The position numbers and the translations under genes were made by a program. A DNA stretch of 64,000 bases. It comes from Microbacterium sp. STN6. GTDB taxonomy: Bacteria > Actinomycetota > Actinomycetes > Actinomycetales > Microbacteriaceae. Shown piece by piece: positions 15,135 through 23,957 of this stretch. Where the stretch lies: positions 1-64,000 of the forward strand of contig NZ_JAPMIT010000003.1 of assembly GCF_026410545.1 (NCBI RefSeq), written 5' to 3'. Numbering within the stretch: position 1 is the stretch's first letter; the number at the start of each line of letters is the position of its first letter. The notes under the pieces were generated by a model that did not search any database, was not told the origin of the DNA, and was given only the letters and a program-made list of their open reading frames with translations.

Positions 15135-15223
15135 CCACGGGCTACCGCGAGCGCACGGCGGCACTCGCGCGAAAGCTCCGCGCGGCGCAATTCTAACCGA
15201 CGATCAGGTTGACATCAGCGCAC

Positions 15224-16519
15224 TCAGCCGCTGAACGGCTTAGAGCACGTGTACTCGCTCGCGGTCTGCCCGTGCACGTCGCTGGGCAGAGCGACACCAG
15301 ACGACGAGTCGCCTGCGCCCGAGGCGCTGCCGGAGCCTGTGGCACCTGGCGTGCTCGATGAGCCCGCGGCATCCGTGCCCGCTGATGCGCCAGAACCCGA
15401 TGTGCTGCCCGCTGGCGCGTTCGGGTCGACCACCGATCCGACGCCCGTGTTGCCCGTGAGGGTAATGGGCGTGTCGTTCTTCAGCGCCGTGAAGAGTTCG
15501 TCGGCGGCGTCGGTGGTCGGCGCGACCCCGTCGGCCACGTAGTGGTTCGGGTACTGCACGAACACGACCTTGTTCAGGTCGATGTTCTTCAGGGCGACCG
15601 CGATCGAGGCGATGGTAGGAATGTTGAGGGTGTCAGAGAGCGTCATATTGCTCACTGCCGCCTTCGCCAGCGCGTACACCTTGGTGGGGTTCGCGAGTGT
15701 GTCGGCGCTCTTGATGGTGCGCACGAGCGACGACAGGAACACCTGCTGGTTGCTGATGCGCCCCAGGTCGCTGCCGTCGCCGACGCCGTGCCTGGTGCGC
15801 AGGAACGCAAGCGCCTGGGACCCCTCGAGCACGTTGTTTCCCGCCTTCACGTTGAGGCCGGTGTAGGGGTCACGGATGTCGCCGGCCACGCACACGGGAA
15901 CACCACCCACGGCGTTCGACATCTCGATGACCCCGTCGAACTGGATCATGGCGGCATAGGGAATGGTGAGCCCGGTGAGCTTCTCGACTGTCAGCACGGT
16001 GCACGGCAGCCCGCCGTAGGTGAGCGTCGTGTTGATCTTCTGGTAGCTCATGGCGCTGTATGAGCCACCCTTGGGCGACGGGCACGAGGGGATGGAGACG
16101 AACATGTCGCGGGGGAAGCTGACGACGGTGGCGCTCTTGTGGTCGGCCGAGACGTGCAGCAGCATCGTGACGTCGTTGAGGTTCTCGCCGCGCGAGCCGT
16201 ACGCGGGGTTGCCGTCGCCGCTGTCGCTGCCGGCGAGCAGCACGTTGACGGCGCCGTCGACCGCGCCGATCGACGGGATCGGGTCGCCCTTCGCGTCGAC
16301 CAGGTGCACCGATTTCTTCGCGCTGGAGACGACATCCCAGGCAGCGAAGGCCGCCACGCTCGTCGTACTGACCACCAGCACGGCGACGACAGCAGCGAGC
16401 GTCGTGAGAATGGTTCGCAACGGAGTCGAACGGCGCAGTCGGCCGTGCCGGGCCACCGAGTCGCGAAGGGTCGAACGACGGCCTCGGCGTGCGGCCTCAT
16501 GTCGTCGCGATTCGCTCAT
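15224..16519 (-). CDS. LytR-CpsA-Psr family protein, second copy, with altered ligand motif
   Basis: The 431-aa product is the paralogue of the neighbour: membrane anchor about residues 28-55, VVSFPRDMFVSIPSCP, TYGGLPCTVLTVEKLTGL and FLRTRHGVGDGSDLGRISNQ. The first LCP motif reads NVLLAGSDSGDGN, so the Arg of the usual G-x-D-x-R is missing. A Gly/Ser/Ala-rich tail follows. GGGAGAGA precedes ATG at 16519. Either its ligand binding differs or the role of that Arg is taken by a nearby residue. Confidence 0.9.
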   Translation of the reverse strand: MSESRRHEAARRGRRSTLRDSVARHGRLRRSTPLRTILTTLAAVVAVLVVSTTSVAAFAAWDVVSSAKKSVHLVDAKGDPIPSIGAVDGAVNVLLAGSDSGDGNPAYGSRGENLNDVTMLLHVSADHKSATVVSFPRDMFVSIPSCPSPKGGSYSAMSYQKINTTLTYGGLPCTVLTVEKLTGLTIPYAAMIQFDGVIEMSNAVGGVPVCVAGDIRDPYTGLNVKAGNNVLEGSQALAFLRTRHGVGDGSDLGRISNQQVFLSSLVRTIKSADTLANPTKVYALAKAAVSNMTLSDTLNIPTIASIAVALKNIDLNKVVFVQYPNHYVADGVAPTTDAADELFTALKNDTPITLTGNTGVGSVVDPNAPAGSTSGSGASAGTDAAGSSSTPGATGSGSASGAGDSSSGVALPSDVHGQTASEYTCSKPFSG

Positions 16520-16612
16520 GTGCTCTCTCCCCGCGCGTTCACACAACAACGCAGGCTTATCAGCGTGCCATTCGCCCCTGTCAGAGTTCTGCAGAGAAAC
16601 TGGGAAACAGGC

Positions 16613-17416
16613 TTAAGAGATCGACTCGAGCAGGCGCGCCACGCCGTCATTGTCGACGGATGCGGTGACCTCACTCGCCGCGCGCTTCACCTCGTCGGGG
16701 GCGTGCCCCATGGCGACGCCACGACCGGCAGCGGCAGCCCACCGCAGCATGTCGATATCGTTGCGGCCGTCGCCGACGGCGACGACACGCGTGTTCGGGA
16801 TCTCAAGCCAGCCGCGCACCCGCTCGAGGGCGGTGGCCTTGTTGACGCCGTCTGGCGCGATGTCGAGCCAGGCGGTCCAGCCGATGGAGTAGCTGACCTT
16901 GTGCAGGCCCATGCGTTCGACGATGTCGAGGAACTCCTCTTCGTCGTGCTGCGGCGAGACCACGACGACGCGCGTGGCCGGGTGCACGGCGAGCTGCTCG
17001 AACGGCACCTGCTCGGCGTGCGTGAGTTCCCAGTCGGTCATGCCCTCGGTATAGCGGCGGAAGCCGGTGGCGTCTTCGACCATGAAGCTGCCCGTCGGCA
17101 GGGCGGGGCGGATGGTTTCGAGCACCTCGGTGGGGTCGAACGTCTCGACGTGGTGGCGCCGGTAGCCGTCGGGTTCGTCGGCGTCGCGCTTCATGGTGAG
17201 CGCGCCGTTCGCGCACACCACGTACTCGGAGTCGAGGCCGATGCGCTGCATGATGGGGCCGGCCGACTCCCAGCTGCGCCCGGTGGCGAGCATGATCTCG
17301 TGGCCGGCCTCGCGTACACGCAGAACCTGCTCGACGACGACCTCGCTGATCGACTCGTCCTCGTGGATGAGAGTGCCGTCGACGTCGATCGCGATCAGCT
17401 GGCGCGGCGCCGCCAC
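16613..17416 (-). CDS. HAD-superfamily hydrolase, Cof-type (subclass IIB) phosphatase
   Basis: The 267-aa product has motif I IAIDVDGTLIHEDE (about residues 8-21), motif II in MLATGRSWES, the Lys of motif III in DGVNKATALERV, and motif IV VGDGRNDIDMLR. A mid-protein cap of the Cof type follows motif II. Substrates are usually sugar phosphates or cofactors. The GTG start lies one base from the serS stop, so it is probably co-transcribed with serS. Confidence 0.9.
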   Translation of the reverse strand: MAAPRQLIAIDVDGTLIHEDESISEVVVEQVLRVREAGHEIMLATGRSWESAGPIMQRIGLDSEYVVCANGALTMKRDADEPDGYRRHHVETFDPTEVLETIRPALPTGSFMVEDATGFRRYTEGMTDWELTHAEQVPFEQLAVHPATRVVVVSPQHDEEEFLDIVERMGLHKVSYSIGWTAWLDIAPDGVNKATALERVRGWLEIPNTRVVAVGDGRNDIDMLRWAAAAGRGVAMGHAPDEVKRAASEVTASVDNDGVARLLESIS

Positions 17417-17417
17417 G

Positions 17418-18683
17418 TCAGGCCACCGGCTCGAGCCGCTCGAGCCCTCCGAGGTAGGGGCGAAGCGCCTCAGGAACGACGACGGAGCCGTCAGCCTGCT
17501 GGTGCGTCTCGAGAATGGCGACGAGCCAGCGCGTGGTGGCCAGCGTGCCGTTCAGGGTCGCGACGGGTGCGGTCTTTCCGCTCTCGGTGCGGTAGCGGGT
17601 CTCGAGTCGGCGCGCCTGGAACGTCGTGCAATTGGAGGTGGAGGTGAGCTCGCGATACGCGTCTTGCGTCGGCACCCACGCCTCGATGTCGAACTTGCGC
17701 GCCGCGCTCGAACCCAGGTCGCCCGCCGCGACGTCGATGACTCGGTACGCCAGCTCGAGCGAGCCGAGCATCTGCTCCTGCCAGCCGACCAGGCGCTCGT
17801 GCTCCGCCTCGGCCTCCTCGGGCAGCGTGTAGACGAACATCTCGAGCTTGTTGAACTGGTGCACGCGGATGATGCCGCGCGTGTCCTTGCCGCCCGAGCC
17901 CGCCTCGCGCCGGTAGCACGTGGACCAGCCGGCGTACCGCAGCGGCCCTGCCGAGAGATCGAGGATCTCGTCGGCGTGATAGCCGGCGAGCGCAACCTCG
18001 CTCGTGCCGGTGAGATAGAGGTCGTCGGCCGGCAGGTGGTAGATCTCGTCGGCGTGCGCCCCGAGGAACCCGGTGCCCTGCATGATTTCGGGCTTGACGA
18101 GCGTGGGCGTGATGAGTGGCGTGAATCCGGCCGCGAGCGCCGTGTCGAGCGCGTAGTTCATGAGCGCCAGCTCGAGCCTCGCGCCGACGCCCTTCAGAAA
18201 GTAGAAGCGCGCTCCCGAGACCTTCGCCCCGCGCGCCATGTCGATGGCGTCGAGGGCCTCGCCGATCTCGAGATGGTCGCGTGGCTCGAAGTCGAAGCTC
18301 GGCTTCTCGCCCACCGTGCGCAGCGTGACGAAGTTCTCCTCACCGCCGGCCGGCACGCCCTCGATCACGGGGTTGCCCAGTCGGCGGATCGCCTCGCCGA
18401 AGCGGCTCTCGGCCTCGGCGGCGGCCTGCTGCGCATCCTTCACCTGTGCGGCCAGCTGCTGCGCCTCGGCGACCAGCTGCTTCTTCTCGTCTTTCGGCGC
18501 CGTGGCCACGCGCTTACCGAACTGGTTCTGCTCGGCGCGCAGGGCTTCGAACGCGGTGATGGCCGCACGCCGCTGAACATCGGCGGCGAGCGCGTCGTCG
18601 ACAAGAGCCACGGACTCGCCCCTGGCCTCCTGCGAGCGGCGGATCACGTCGGGGTCTTCGCGGAGCAGAACGGGATCGATCAC
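17418..18683 (-). CDS. serS: Seryl-tRNA synthetase
   Basis: The 421-aa product charges tRNA-Ser in the cytoplasm. The N-terminal half (about residues 1-105) is the long antiparallel coiled coil that grips the variable arm of tRNA-Ser. The class II core contains [15 protein letters not shown], motif 2 ([20 protein letters not shown]) and motif 3 ([16 protein letters not shown]). GTG start. Length matches the family. Two tRNA-Ser genes lie within 9 kb. Confidence 0.97.
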   Translation of the reverse strand: MIDPVLLREDPDVIRRSQEARGESVALVDDALAADVQRRAAITAFEALRAEQNQFGKRVATAPKDEKKQLVAEAQQLAAQVKDAQQAAAEAESRFGEAIRRLGNPVIEGVPAGGEENFVTLRTVGEKPSFDFEPRDHLEIGEALDAIDMARGAKVSGARFYFLKGVGARLELALMNYALDTALAAGFTPLITPTLVKPEIMQGTGFLGAHADEIYHLPADDLYLTGTSEVALAGYHADEILDLSAGPLRYAGWSTCYRREAGSGGKDTRGIIRVHQFNKLEMFVYTLPEEAEAEHERLVGWQEQMLGSLELAYRVIDVAAGDLGSSAARKFDIEAWVPTQDAYRELTSTSNCTTFQARRLETRYRTESGKTAPVATLNGTLATTRWLVAILETHQQADGSVVVPEALRPYLGGLERLEPVA

Positions 18684-18732
18684 CCTGCAAGTCTATGGGC
18701 GAGCCGGGGCCGCCGCCGGGTAGCGTGAGAGC

Positions 18733-19833
18733 GTGAGAGCGCAGCCCGACAGCAGCAACCGGCACGCGGCCGTCGTCTACAACCCCATCAAGGTCGACCT
18801 GGGCCGACTGCGCGACGCGATCGAGCGTGAGGCGATGCGCGCAGGCTGGTCTGCGTCGAGGTGGATCGAGACCACGACTGAGGATGCCGGGCAGCAGGCT
18901 GCCCGGAACGCCGTCGCCGGTGGCGCCTCCGTCATCATCGCCGCCGGCGGGGACGGCACCGTGCGCGCGGTCGCCGAGGGTCTGCGAGACTCGCGGGTGC
19001 CGCTCGCGGTGGTCCCCGTCGGCACGGGCAACCTGCTCGCGCGCAACCTCGACATGCCTCTGTCGAGCCTGGATGCCTCGGCCGCGATCGCGTTCGGCGA
19101 CGCCGAGCGCTCGATCGACCTCGGCGTGCTGACCGCGATCGGCGGCAGCAGCGACAACGGCGGCAGCAGCGACAGCAGCGACAGCAGCGACGAGCGCCAG
19201 TACTGCTTCCTCGTCATGGCGGGCCTCGGCATCGACGCCGCGATGATGGCGAAGACGAGTTCCGCGCTGAAGGCGAAGGTCGGCTGGCTCGCGTACGTGG
19301 ATGGTGGCGTGCGGTCGCTTCCCTCGCTCGAGAAGGTGCGCATCCGCTATTCGATCGGCGACGGCGAGCCGCGTACCGCGCACGTGAGCACCATTCTCGT
19401 CGCCAATTGCGGCAGGCTGCCCGGCAACATCGAACTGTTCCCCGACGCGCTCGTCGACGACGGCGAGCTCGACATCGCGATGCTGCAACCCAAGACGCTC
19501 TTCGGCTGGCTGCTGATCTGGCGGCGTGTGGTGTGGGAGAACCGGGTGCTGCGCCGCTCCGCCCTGGGGCGGAGCATCATCCGCTTCTCTGGGCCCGATA
19601 AGCGGCGCACGATCAGCTACCTGCGCGGGCCGAGTGTCGAGATCAGCGTGGGCGAGGCGCAACCGTTCGAGCTCGACGGCGACGCGGTGGGCGAGGCAAC
19701 GACGCTGCGATTCACGGTGGATGCCGGAGCCCTCATCGTGAAGGTGCCTCAGCCGGCGGTCGCGTCGAGCGCGCCCTCCGTCGAGACGGCGAGCGCGGCG
19801 TCAGACGATGCGCGCACGACGAGCACCGGCTGA
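18733..19833 (+). CDS. Diacylglycerol kinase-like lipid kinase (DAGKc family)
   Basis: The 366-aa product has the DAGK catalytic signature IIAAGGDGTVRAVAEGL (GGDGT about residue 73) and the nucleotide loop VVPVGTGNLLARNL. The C-terminal beta domain includes FPDALVDDGELDIAML and QPFELDGDAVG. The family phosphorylates diacylglycerol or related lipids at the membrane. About residues 137-153 form a serine/aspartate low-complexity insert (GGSSDNGGSSDSSDSSD). The 3' end overlaps the convergent LacI-like gene by 85 bp. Confidence 0.9.
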   Translation: MRAQPDSSNRHAAVVYNPIKVDLGRLRDAIEREAMRAGWSASRWIETTTEDAGQQAARNAVAGGASVIIAAGGDGTVRAVAEGLRDSRVPLAVVPVGTGNLLARNLDMPLSSLDASAAIAFGDAERSIDLGVLTAIGGSSDNGGSSDSSDSSDERQYCFLVMAGLGIDAAMMAKTSSALKAKVGWLAYVDGGVRSLPSLEKVRIRYSIGDGEPRTAHVSTILVANCGRLPGNIELFPDALVDDGELDIAMLQPKTLFGWLLIWRRVVWENRVLRRSALGRSIIRFSGPDKRRTISYLRGPSVEISVGEAQPFELDGDAVGEATTLRFTVDAGALIVKVPQPAVASSAPSVETASAASDDARTTSTG

Positions 19834-20648
19834 CTCGAGCGGCGGTGCGTCGGCGGCAGGCCGTCGAGCACGTCGAGCAGACCGCGGGCGGCGAGCGCGC
19901 CGTAGGCGACAAGATCTCGCGCGGTCGCCGTCAGCGGCGGGCTCGCGAGCTGGCACTGAATCGAGTCGTCCCACGCGATGACGGCGATGTCGTGCGGCAC
20001 GGCCAGGCCGGCTTCGCGCATCACCGTGACGCCGGCGAGCGCCATGACGTCGTTGTCGTAGATGACGGCGGTCGGCCGGTCTGCCAGCGCGAGTACCCGG
20101 CTCGTCGCGGAGGCACCACCGTCCGCGGTGTAATCGCAGGCGAGCGTTGTCACGCGCATCCCGAGCCTGGCCGCCTCGGCGGTGAATTCGGCGTCGCGCT
20201 CGCGCGTGTGCAGGAACGTCGGCGGGCCGGTGACGCGGGCGACCGATTGGTGCCCGTGGGCGGCGAGGTGCTCCATGACAAAGTGCATGGTCATGGTCGC
20301 CTCGGTCGACACGGTGGCAAGGTCAGCGGTGAAATCGTCAGGCGCGAGCAGCAGCGAGGGCAGGCCGAGCTCGCGCAGCACGGGCAGCCGGCCGTCGTCG
20401 TCGACGAGGTCGGCCACGATCACCCCGGCGATCTGCCCCGTCTCGCGCCACCGACGGTACGTGGCGATCTCCTCGTCGAAGTCGACGACGACCTGCAGCG
20501 TCAGCGAGAACCCGCGGTCGGCGAGCACCCTCTCGGCGCCGCGCATGAACTGGGTCCAGAACGGTTCGAGCGGCACCCGACGACGCGGCCTGTGCAGGCA
20601 CAGCCCGACCGCGTGGGCGGCGGCCACACTACGCGGTGACGAGGTCAT
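19749..20648 (-). CDS. LacI-family-like sugar-binding protein lacking the HTH domain
   Basis: The 299-aa product starts almost at the effector domain of LacI regulators (AVGLCLHRPRRRVPLEPFWTQ), then FMRGAERVLADRGFSL, GVIVADLVDDD, AVIYDNDVMALAGVTVMREAGL and VPHDIAVIAWDDS. The roughly 55-residue N-terminal HTH and hinge are absent, and in-frame DNA before the ATG does not restore them. It overlaps the 3' end of the beta-mannosidase gene by 20 bp and must be in that operon. It could bind sugar without DNA, or partner an intact LacI protein. Confidence 0.8.
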   Translation of the reverse strand: MTSSPRSVAAAHAVGLCLHRPRRRVPLEPFWTQFMRGAERVLADRGFSLTLQVVVDFDEEIATYRRWRETGQIAGVIVADLVDDDGRLPVLRELGLPSLLLAPDDFTADLATVSTEATMTMHFVMEHLAAHGHQSVARVTGPPTFLHTRERDAEFTAEAARLGMRVTTLACDYTADGGASATSRVLALADRPTAVIYDNDVMALAGVTVMREAGLAVPHDIAVIAWDDSIQCQLASPPLTATARDLVAYGALAARGLLDVLDGLPPTHRRSSQPVLVVRASSDAALAVSTEGALDATAG

Positions 20649-23163
20649 TGACCGAACATAACACTGGGAATGCGAGCAGCCGCTCGGGCTCGAGAGCGGC
20701 GTCGCTGGTGACGACGAACGTGTGCGTCTCGCCCGCCTGCAGCGTGATCAGCGCGCTGTCGACCCGGGCGCGCGGGTCGAGCCGGTCGGCCTGCAGCGTG
20801 AGGTCTTTCACGAGCGAGCGAGCGGTGACCCTCACCTCGTAGCCGGTCTCGGTACGACGAGCGGATGCCTGAAGCGCGTCCCGCAGCCCGGCGAGTTCGA
20901 GCTCGGGGTCCTCCACGAAGAACCACCACGCGGGGCCGCTGCCGTCGTCGGCGCTCGCCCGAAGGAGCTCGCGGCCGGCGTCGGCGGCGGTGGCGGCATC
21001 CGCCTCGATCACGATGTGGGCGATGCCGCGCGGCGGGGCGTCGAGCTGCACCGTCTGGGTGGCGAGCGAGCCGGTGCCGTCGACGGCCCGGCGCTCGATC
21101 GTGACGGTGGCGCGCCAGGGCGCATCCGCGTCGTTGTGGGCCACGAGCGCGAGGCCGGCATCCGCTGGCTGAATGGTGAGGAGCCGGTCGGCATAGACCC
21201 GGCGCAGGGCATGCCAGAGCGGTTTGCGGTGGCCGTGCGAGTCGACGGCGGCCCACGAGACGACGGGCCAGTCGTCGTTGAGCTGCCACACGATGGCTCC
21301 CTGGTTCAGCGGGTAGAGCGAGCGGAAGTGCTCGATGCCGAACGCGACCGCTCTCGCCTGGTTGAGCTGGGTCGCCCAGTGCCACTCGTCGAAGTCCCGG
21401 GGCTGGGGCAGGTGAGCGCCGAGGCCGCGCTCGAGCTTCAGGTTGCCGTCGGCCGCCTTCTGGTGCACGAGCAGCTGCGGGCCGTACGGTTCGAGCGGCT
21501 CGTCGTGCACAACCTCGGTGAGGGTCGAGTACGCGGGCGGGCCCTGGAAGCCGAACTCGGAGGCGAAGCGCGGCCGGTAGTCGCCGTACACGCTGTAGTC
21601 GCGCTCGTTCCAGACATCCCAGATGTGCATGGTGCCGAGGCGTTCGTCGTTCGGATGCGCGTAGCGCGTGAACGAGAAGGGGCTGCCCGGCGAATACGGC
21701 CGGGTGGGGTCGAGCTCGGCGACGAGCGAGGGCAGCAGGTCGACGTAGTAGCCCTCGCCCCACGTGCGGCCGGCGAGCTGCGGGCGCCAGCCCCACTCGA
21801 GGTAGCCCCAGATGTTCTCGTTGCAGCCGTTCCAGAGCGCCAGGCTCGGGTGCGCGCTGAGGCGGGTGATGGCCTCGCGCGCCTCAGCCTCGACCTCGGT
21901 GCGAAGCGGGTCTTCCTCGGCGTAGGCCGCACACGCGAACAGGAAATCCTGCCACACGAGCACGCCGGCCTCGTCGCACGCGTCGTAGAAGTCGTCGCTC
22001 TCGTAGATGCCGCCGCCCCACACGCGCAGCAGGTTCATGTTCGCGTCGACGGCGTCGGCAATCGCGCTGCGATAGCGCTCGCGGGTCATGCGCGTGAGGA
22101 ACGCATCGTCGGGAATCCAGTTGGCCCCTCGCACGAAGACGCGTTTGCCGTTGACGACGAACGTGAACGCGCTGCCGTGCTCATCGGGCGCCGTGTCGAT
22201 CTCGACCGTGCGGAAACCCACGCGCCCCCGCCACACGTCGTCGGCGACAGCGACCTCGACCGGGTAGAGCGGCTGGGCGCCGTGGCCGCGCGGCCACCAC
22301 AACTCGACCGCGCCCGCCTCGACCCCCACGACGACGGATGCGTCGCCCGCGAGCACGCTCGCGGTCGCCGTCTGCCCCGCCACCGTGACGGTCACGCTCT
22401 GCCCGCCCGCGGCAGGGCCACCGGCGGGTCGCTGCCGAGTGTCGGGGGCCGCCGCGGAACCGGCGCCGGCGCGGCCGGTGCCGGCATCCGCCCATTCGAG
22501 GCCGACGTGCGCCGTCAGCGTGCCGCTGCCGCCCTCGACCGCGATGAGCGGGCGAACCGAGGCGATGCGCACGACGCTCCACGACTCGAGGCGCATCGAC
22601 TTCCAGATGCCGCTTGACGAGACGTCGATGCCCCAGTCCCAGCCGAAGTTGCTCGCCATCTTGCGAATGGCGTTGAACGGGTGGTGCATGACGGTCGGCA
22701 GCGCACCGAGAACCTTCTCCTGCTCCCGCGCGAACTCGATGGGTGAGCGGAACTCGACCACGAGCTCGTTCTCGCCGTCGACGAGAAACCCGCCCACCTC
22801 GAAGCGGTAGGAGCGGTGCTGGTTCTGCGTGCGCGCCACCTCGCGACCATTGAGGCGGATGCTCGCCGCCGTGTCGAGGCCGTCTGCCACGAGATCGTGG
22901 CGGGCCTCGCCGTCGGCGTGCCAGGTGAAGGTGGTGCTGTACTGCCAGTCGCAGTAGCCGATCCACGCGGTGCGGCTCTCGTTGTCGCCGTCGAAGGGAT
23001 CGGGGATCAGCCCGGCCGCCATCAGGTCGGTCTGCACCTCGCCCGGTACCGTCGCGGGCACGGACTCTGCCATCAGCGACGCCAGCTCGGCAGGCACCGG
23101 GCCGGCCGTCGCCCGCAGGCTCCAGGTCGTTCCGGCGTCGGAATCGAGGGACAGAACACTCAC
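20629..23163 (-). CDS. Beta-mannosidase, glycoside hydrolase family 2
   Basis: The 844-aa product has the GH2 order: an N-terminal jelly-roll (YCDWQYSTTFTW, RLNGREVARTQNQHRSYRF), the HHPFNAIRKMASNFGWDWG segment typical of beta-mannosidases, an immunoglobulin-like domain, then a TIM barrel. The acid/base Glu lies in WNGCNENIWGY (about 445) and the nucleophile in ASEFGFQGPP (about 536). No signal peptide, so it acts on imported manno-oligosaccharides. The GTG start overlaps the upstream ATPase stop (GTGA). Confidence 0.92.
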   Translation of the reverse strand: MSVLSLDSDAGTTWSLRATAGPVPAELASLMAESVPATVPGEVQTDLMAAGLIPDPFDGDNESRTAWIGYCDWQYSTTFTWHADGEARHDLVADGLDTAASIRLNGREVARTQNQHRSYRFEVGGFLVDGENELVVEFRSPIEFAREQEKVLGALPTVMHHPFNAIRKMASNFGWDWGIDVSSSGIWKSMRLESWSVVRIASVRPLIAVEGGSGTLTAHVGLEWADAGTGRAGAGSAAAPDTRQRPAGGPAAGGQSVTVTVAGQTATASVLAGDASVVVGVEAGAVELWWPRGHGAQPLYPVEVAVADDVWRGRVGFRTVEIDTAPDEHGSAFTFVVNGKRVFVRGANWIPDDAFLTRMTRERYRSAIADAVDANMNLLRVWGGGIYESDDFYDACDEAGVLVWQDFLFACAAYAEEDPLRTEVEAEAREAITRLSAHPSLALWNGCNENIWGYLEWGWRPQLAGRTWGEGYYVDLLPSLVAELDPTRPYSPGSPFSFTRYAHPNDERLGTMHIWDVWNERDYSVYGDYRPRFASEFGFQGPPAYSTLTEVVHDEPLEPYGPQLLVHQKAADGNLKLERGLGAHLPQPRDFDEWHWATQLNQARAVAFGIEHFRSLYPLNQGAIVWQLNDDWPVVSWAAVDSHGHRKPLWHALRRVYADRLLTIQPADAGLALVAHNDADAPWRATVTIERRAVDGTGSLATQTVQLDAPPRGIAHIVIEADAATAADAGRELLRASADDGSGPAWWFFVEDPELELAGLRDALQASARRTETGYEVRVTARSLVKDLTLQADRLDPRARVDSALITLQAGETHTFVVTSDAALEPERLLAFPVLCSVNDLVTA

Positions 23164-23957
23164 GCGTGCACTCTCTTTTCGGGGTTGGGGGCCGCTTCGG
23201 CCAGGAGCTTGGTGTATTCGTGCTGCGGGTTCAGGATCACGTCGTCTGCGGGGCCGTGCTCCACGATGCTGCCCTTGAACATCACGAGGATCTCATCGGA
23301 GAAGTGCCGGGCGGTTGCCAGGTCGTGGGTGATGTAGAGCACACCAAGATCCTCCTCCCGCTGCAGGGAAGCCAACAGGTTGAGCACCCCGAGGCGAATG
23401 GAGACGTCGAGCATCGAGACCGGCTCGTCAGCGACGAGGATGCTGGGCTCGGGCGCGAGCGCCCTGGCAATGGCCACGCGCTGGCGCTGCCCGCCGGAGA
23501 GCTCGTGCGGCCGGCGGTCGATGTACGACTCGGCGGGCGTCAGCTGCACGCGCTCGAGCAGGCCAAGCACGCTCTCACGCAGCTCCTGCCGGGTGCGCGC
23601 CTTCTTGTGCAGCAGCAGCGGGCGCGCCAGGTGGTGGCCGATCGAGTGGAATGGGTTGAGCGAGGCGAACGGATCCTGGAAGACCATCTGCACATGCCTA
23701 CGGTAGGCGCGGAGGCCGGAGCCGTGCCGGCGGATGGGTTGGCCGTCGAGCAGGATCTCGCCCGAGGTGGGGCGCTCCATCTGCATCAGCAGCTTGGCGA
23801 TCGTCGACTTGCCGCTGCCCGACTGGCCGACCAGGGCGATGGTCTTGCCCGAATCGAGGCGGAAGCTGACGTCGTTGACCGCCGTGAGCGTTGACCCGCG
23901 CCAGCCGCCGCGCAGCGTGTACTCCTTGACCACATTGCGGAATTCCAGGGTGCTCAT
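23160..23957 (-). CDS. Oligosaccharide/oligopeptide ABC transporter ATP-binding protein (DppF/OppF type)
   Basis: The 265-aa product has Walker A LVGQSGSGKSTIAKL, Q-loop MVFQDPFASLNP, signature LSGGQRQRVAIARAL, Walker B ILVADEPVSMLD and the switch His in LYITHDLAT. QDPF.SLNP is typical of Opp/Dpp-family ATPases. It pairs with the preceding ATPase to power the permeases. The stop overlaps the beta-mannosidase start, which ties the transporter to mannoside uptake. ATG overlaps the preceding stop (ATGA). Confidence 0.92.
   Translation of the reverse strand: MSTLEFRNVVKEYTLRGGWRGSTLTAVNDVSFRLDSGKTIALVGQSGSGKSTIAKLLMQMERPTSGEILLDGQPIRRHGSGLRAYRRHVQMVFQDPFASLNPFHSIGHHLARPLLLHKKARTRQELRESVLGLLERVQLTPAESYIDRRPHELSGGQRQRVAIARALAPEPSILVADEPVSMLDVSIRLGVLNLLASLQREEDLGVLYITHDLATARHFSDEILVMFKGSIVEHGPADDVILNPQHEYTKLLAEAAPNPEKRVHA

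Noticed and set aside
16139-17647. Open 502-aa plus-strand frame
   Set aside because: It spans antisense to three recognisable genes (LCP copy 2, HAD, serS) and has shadow composition (Arg/Val/His-rich).
20722-22617. Open 631-aa plus-strand frame
   Set aside because: Antisense to the GH2 beta-mannosidase, whose catalytic motifs are on the minus strand.
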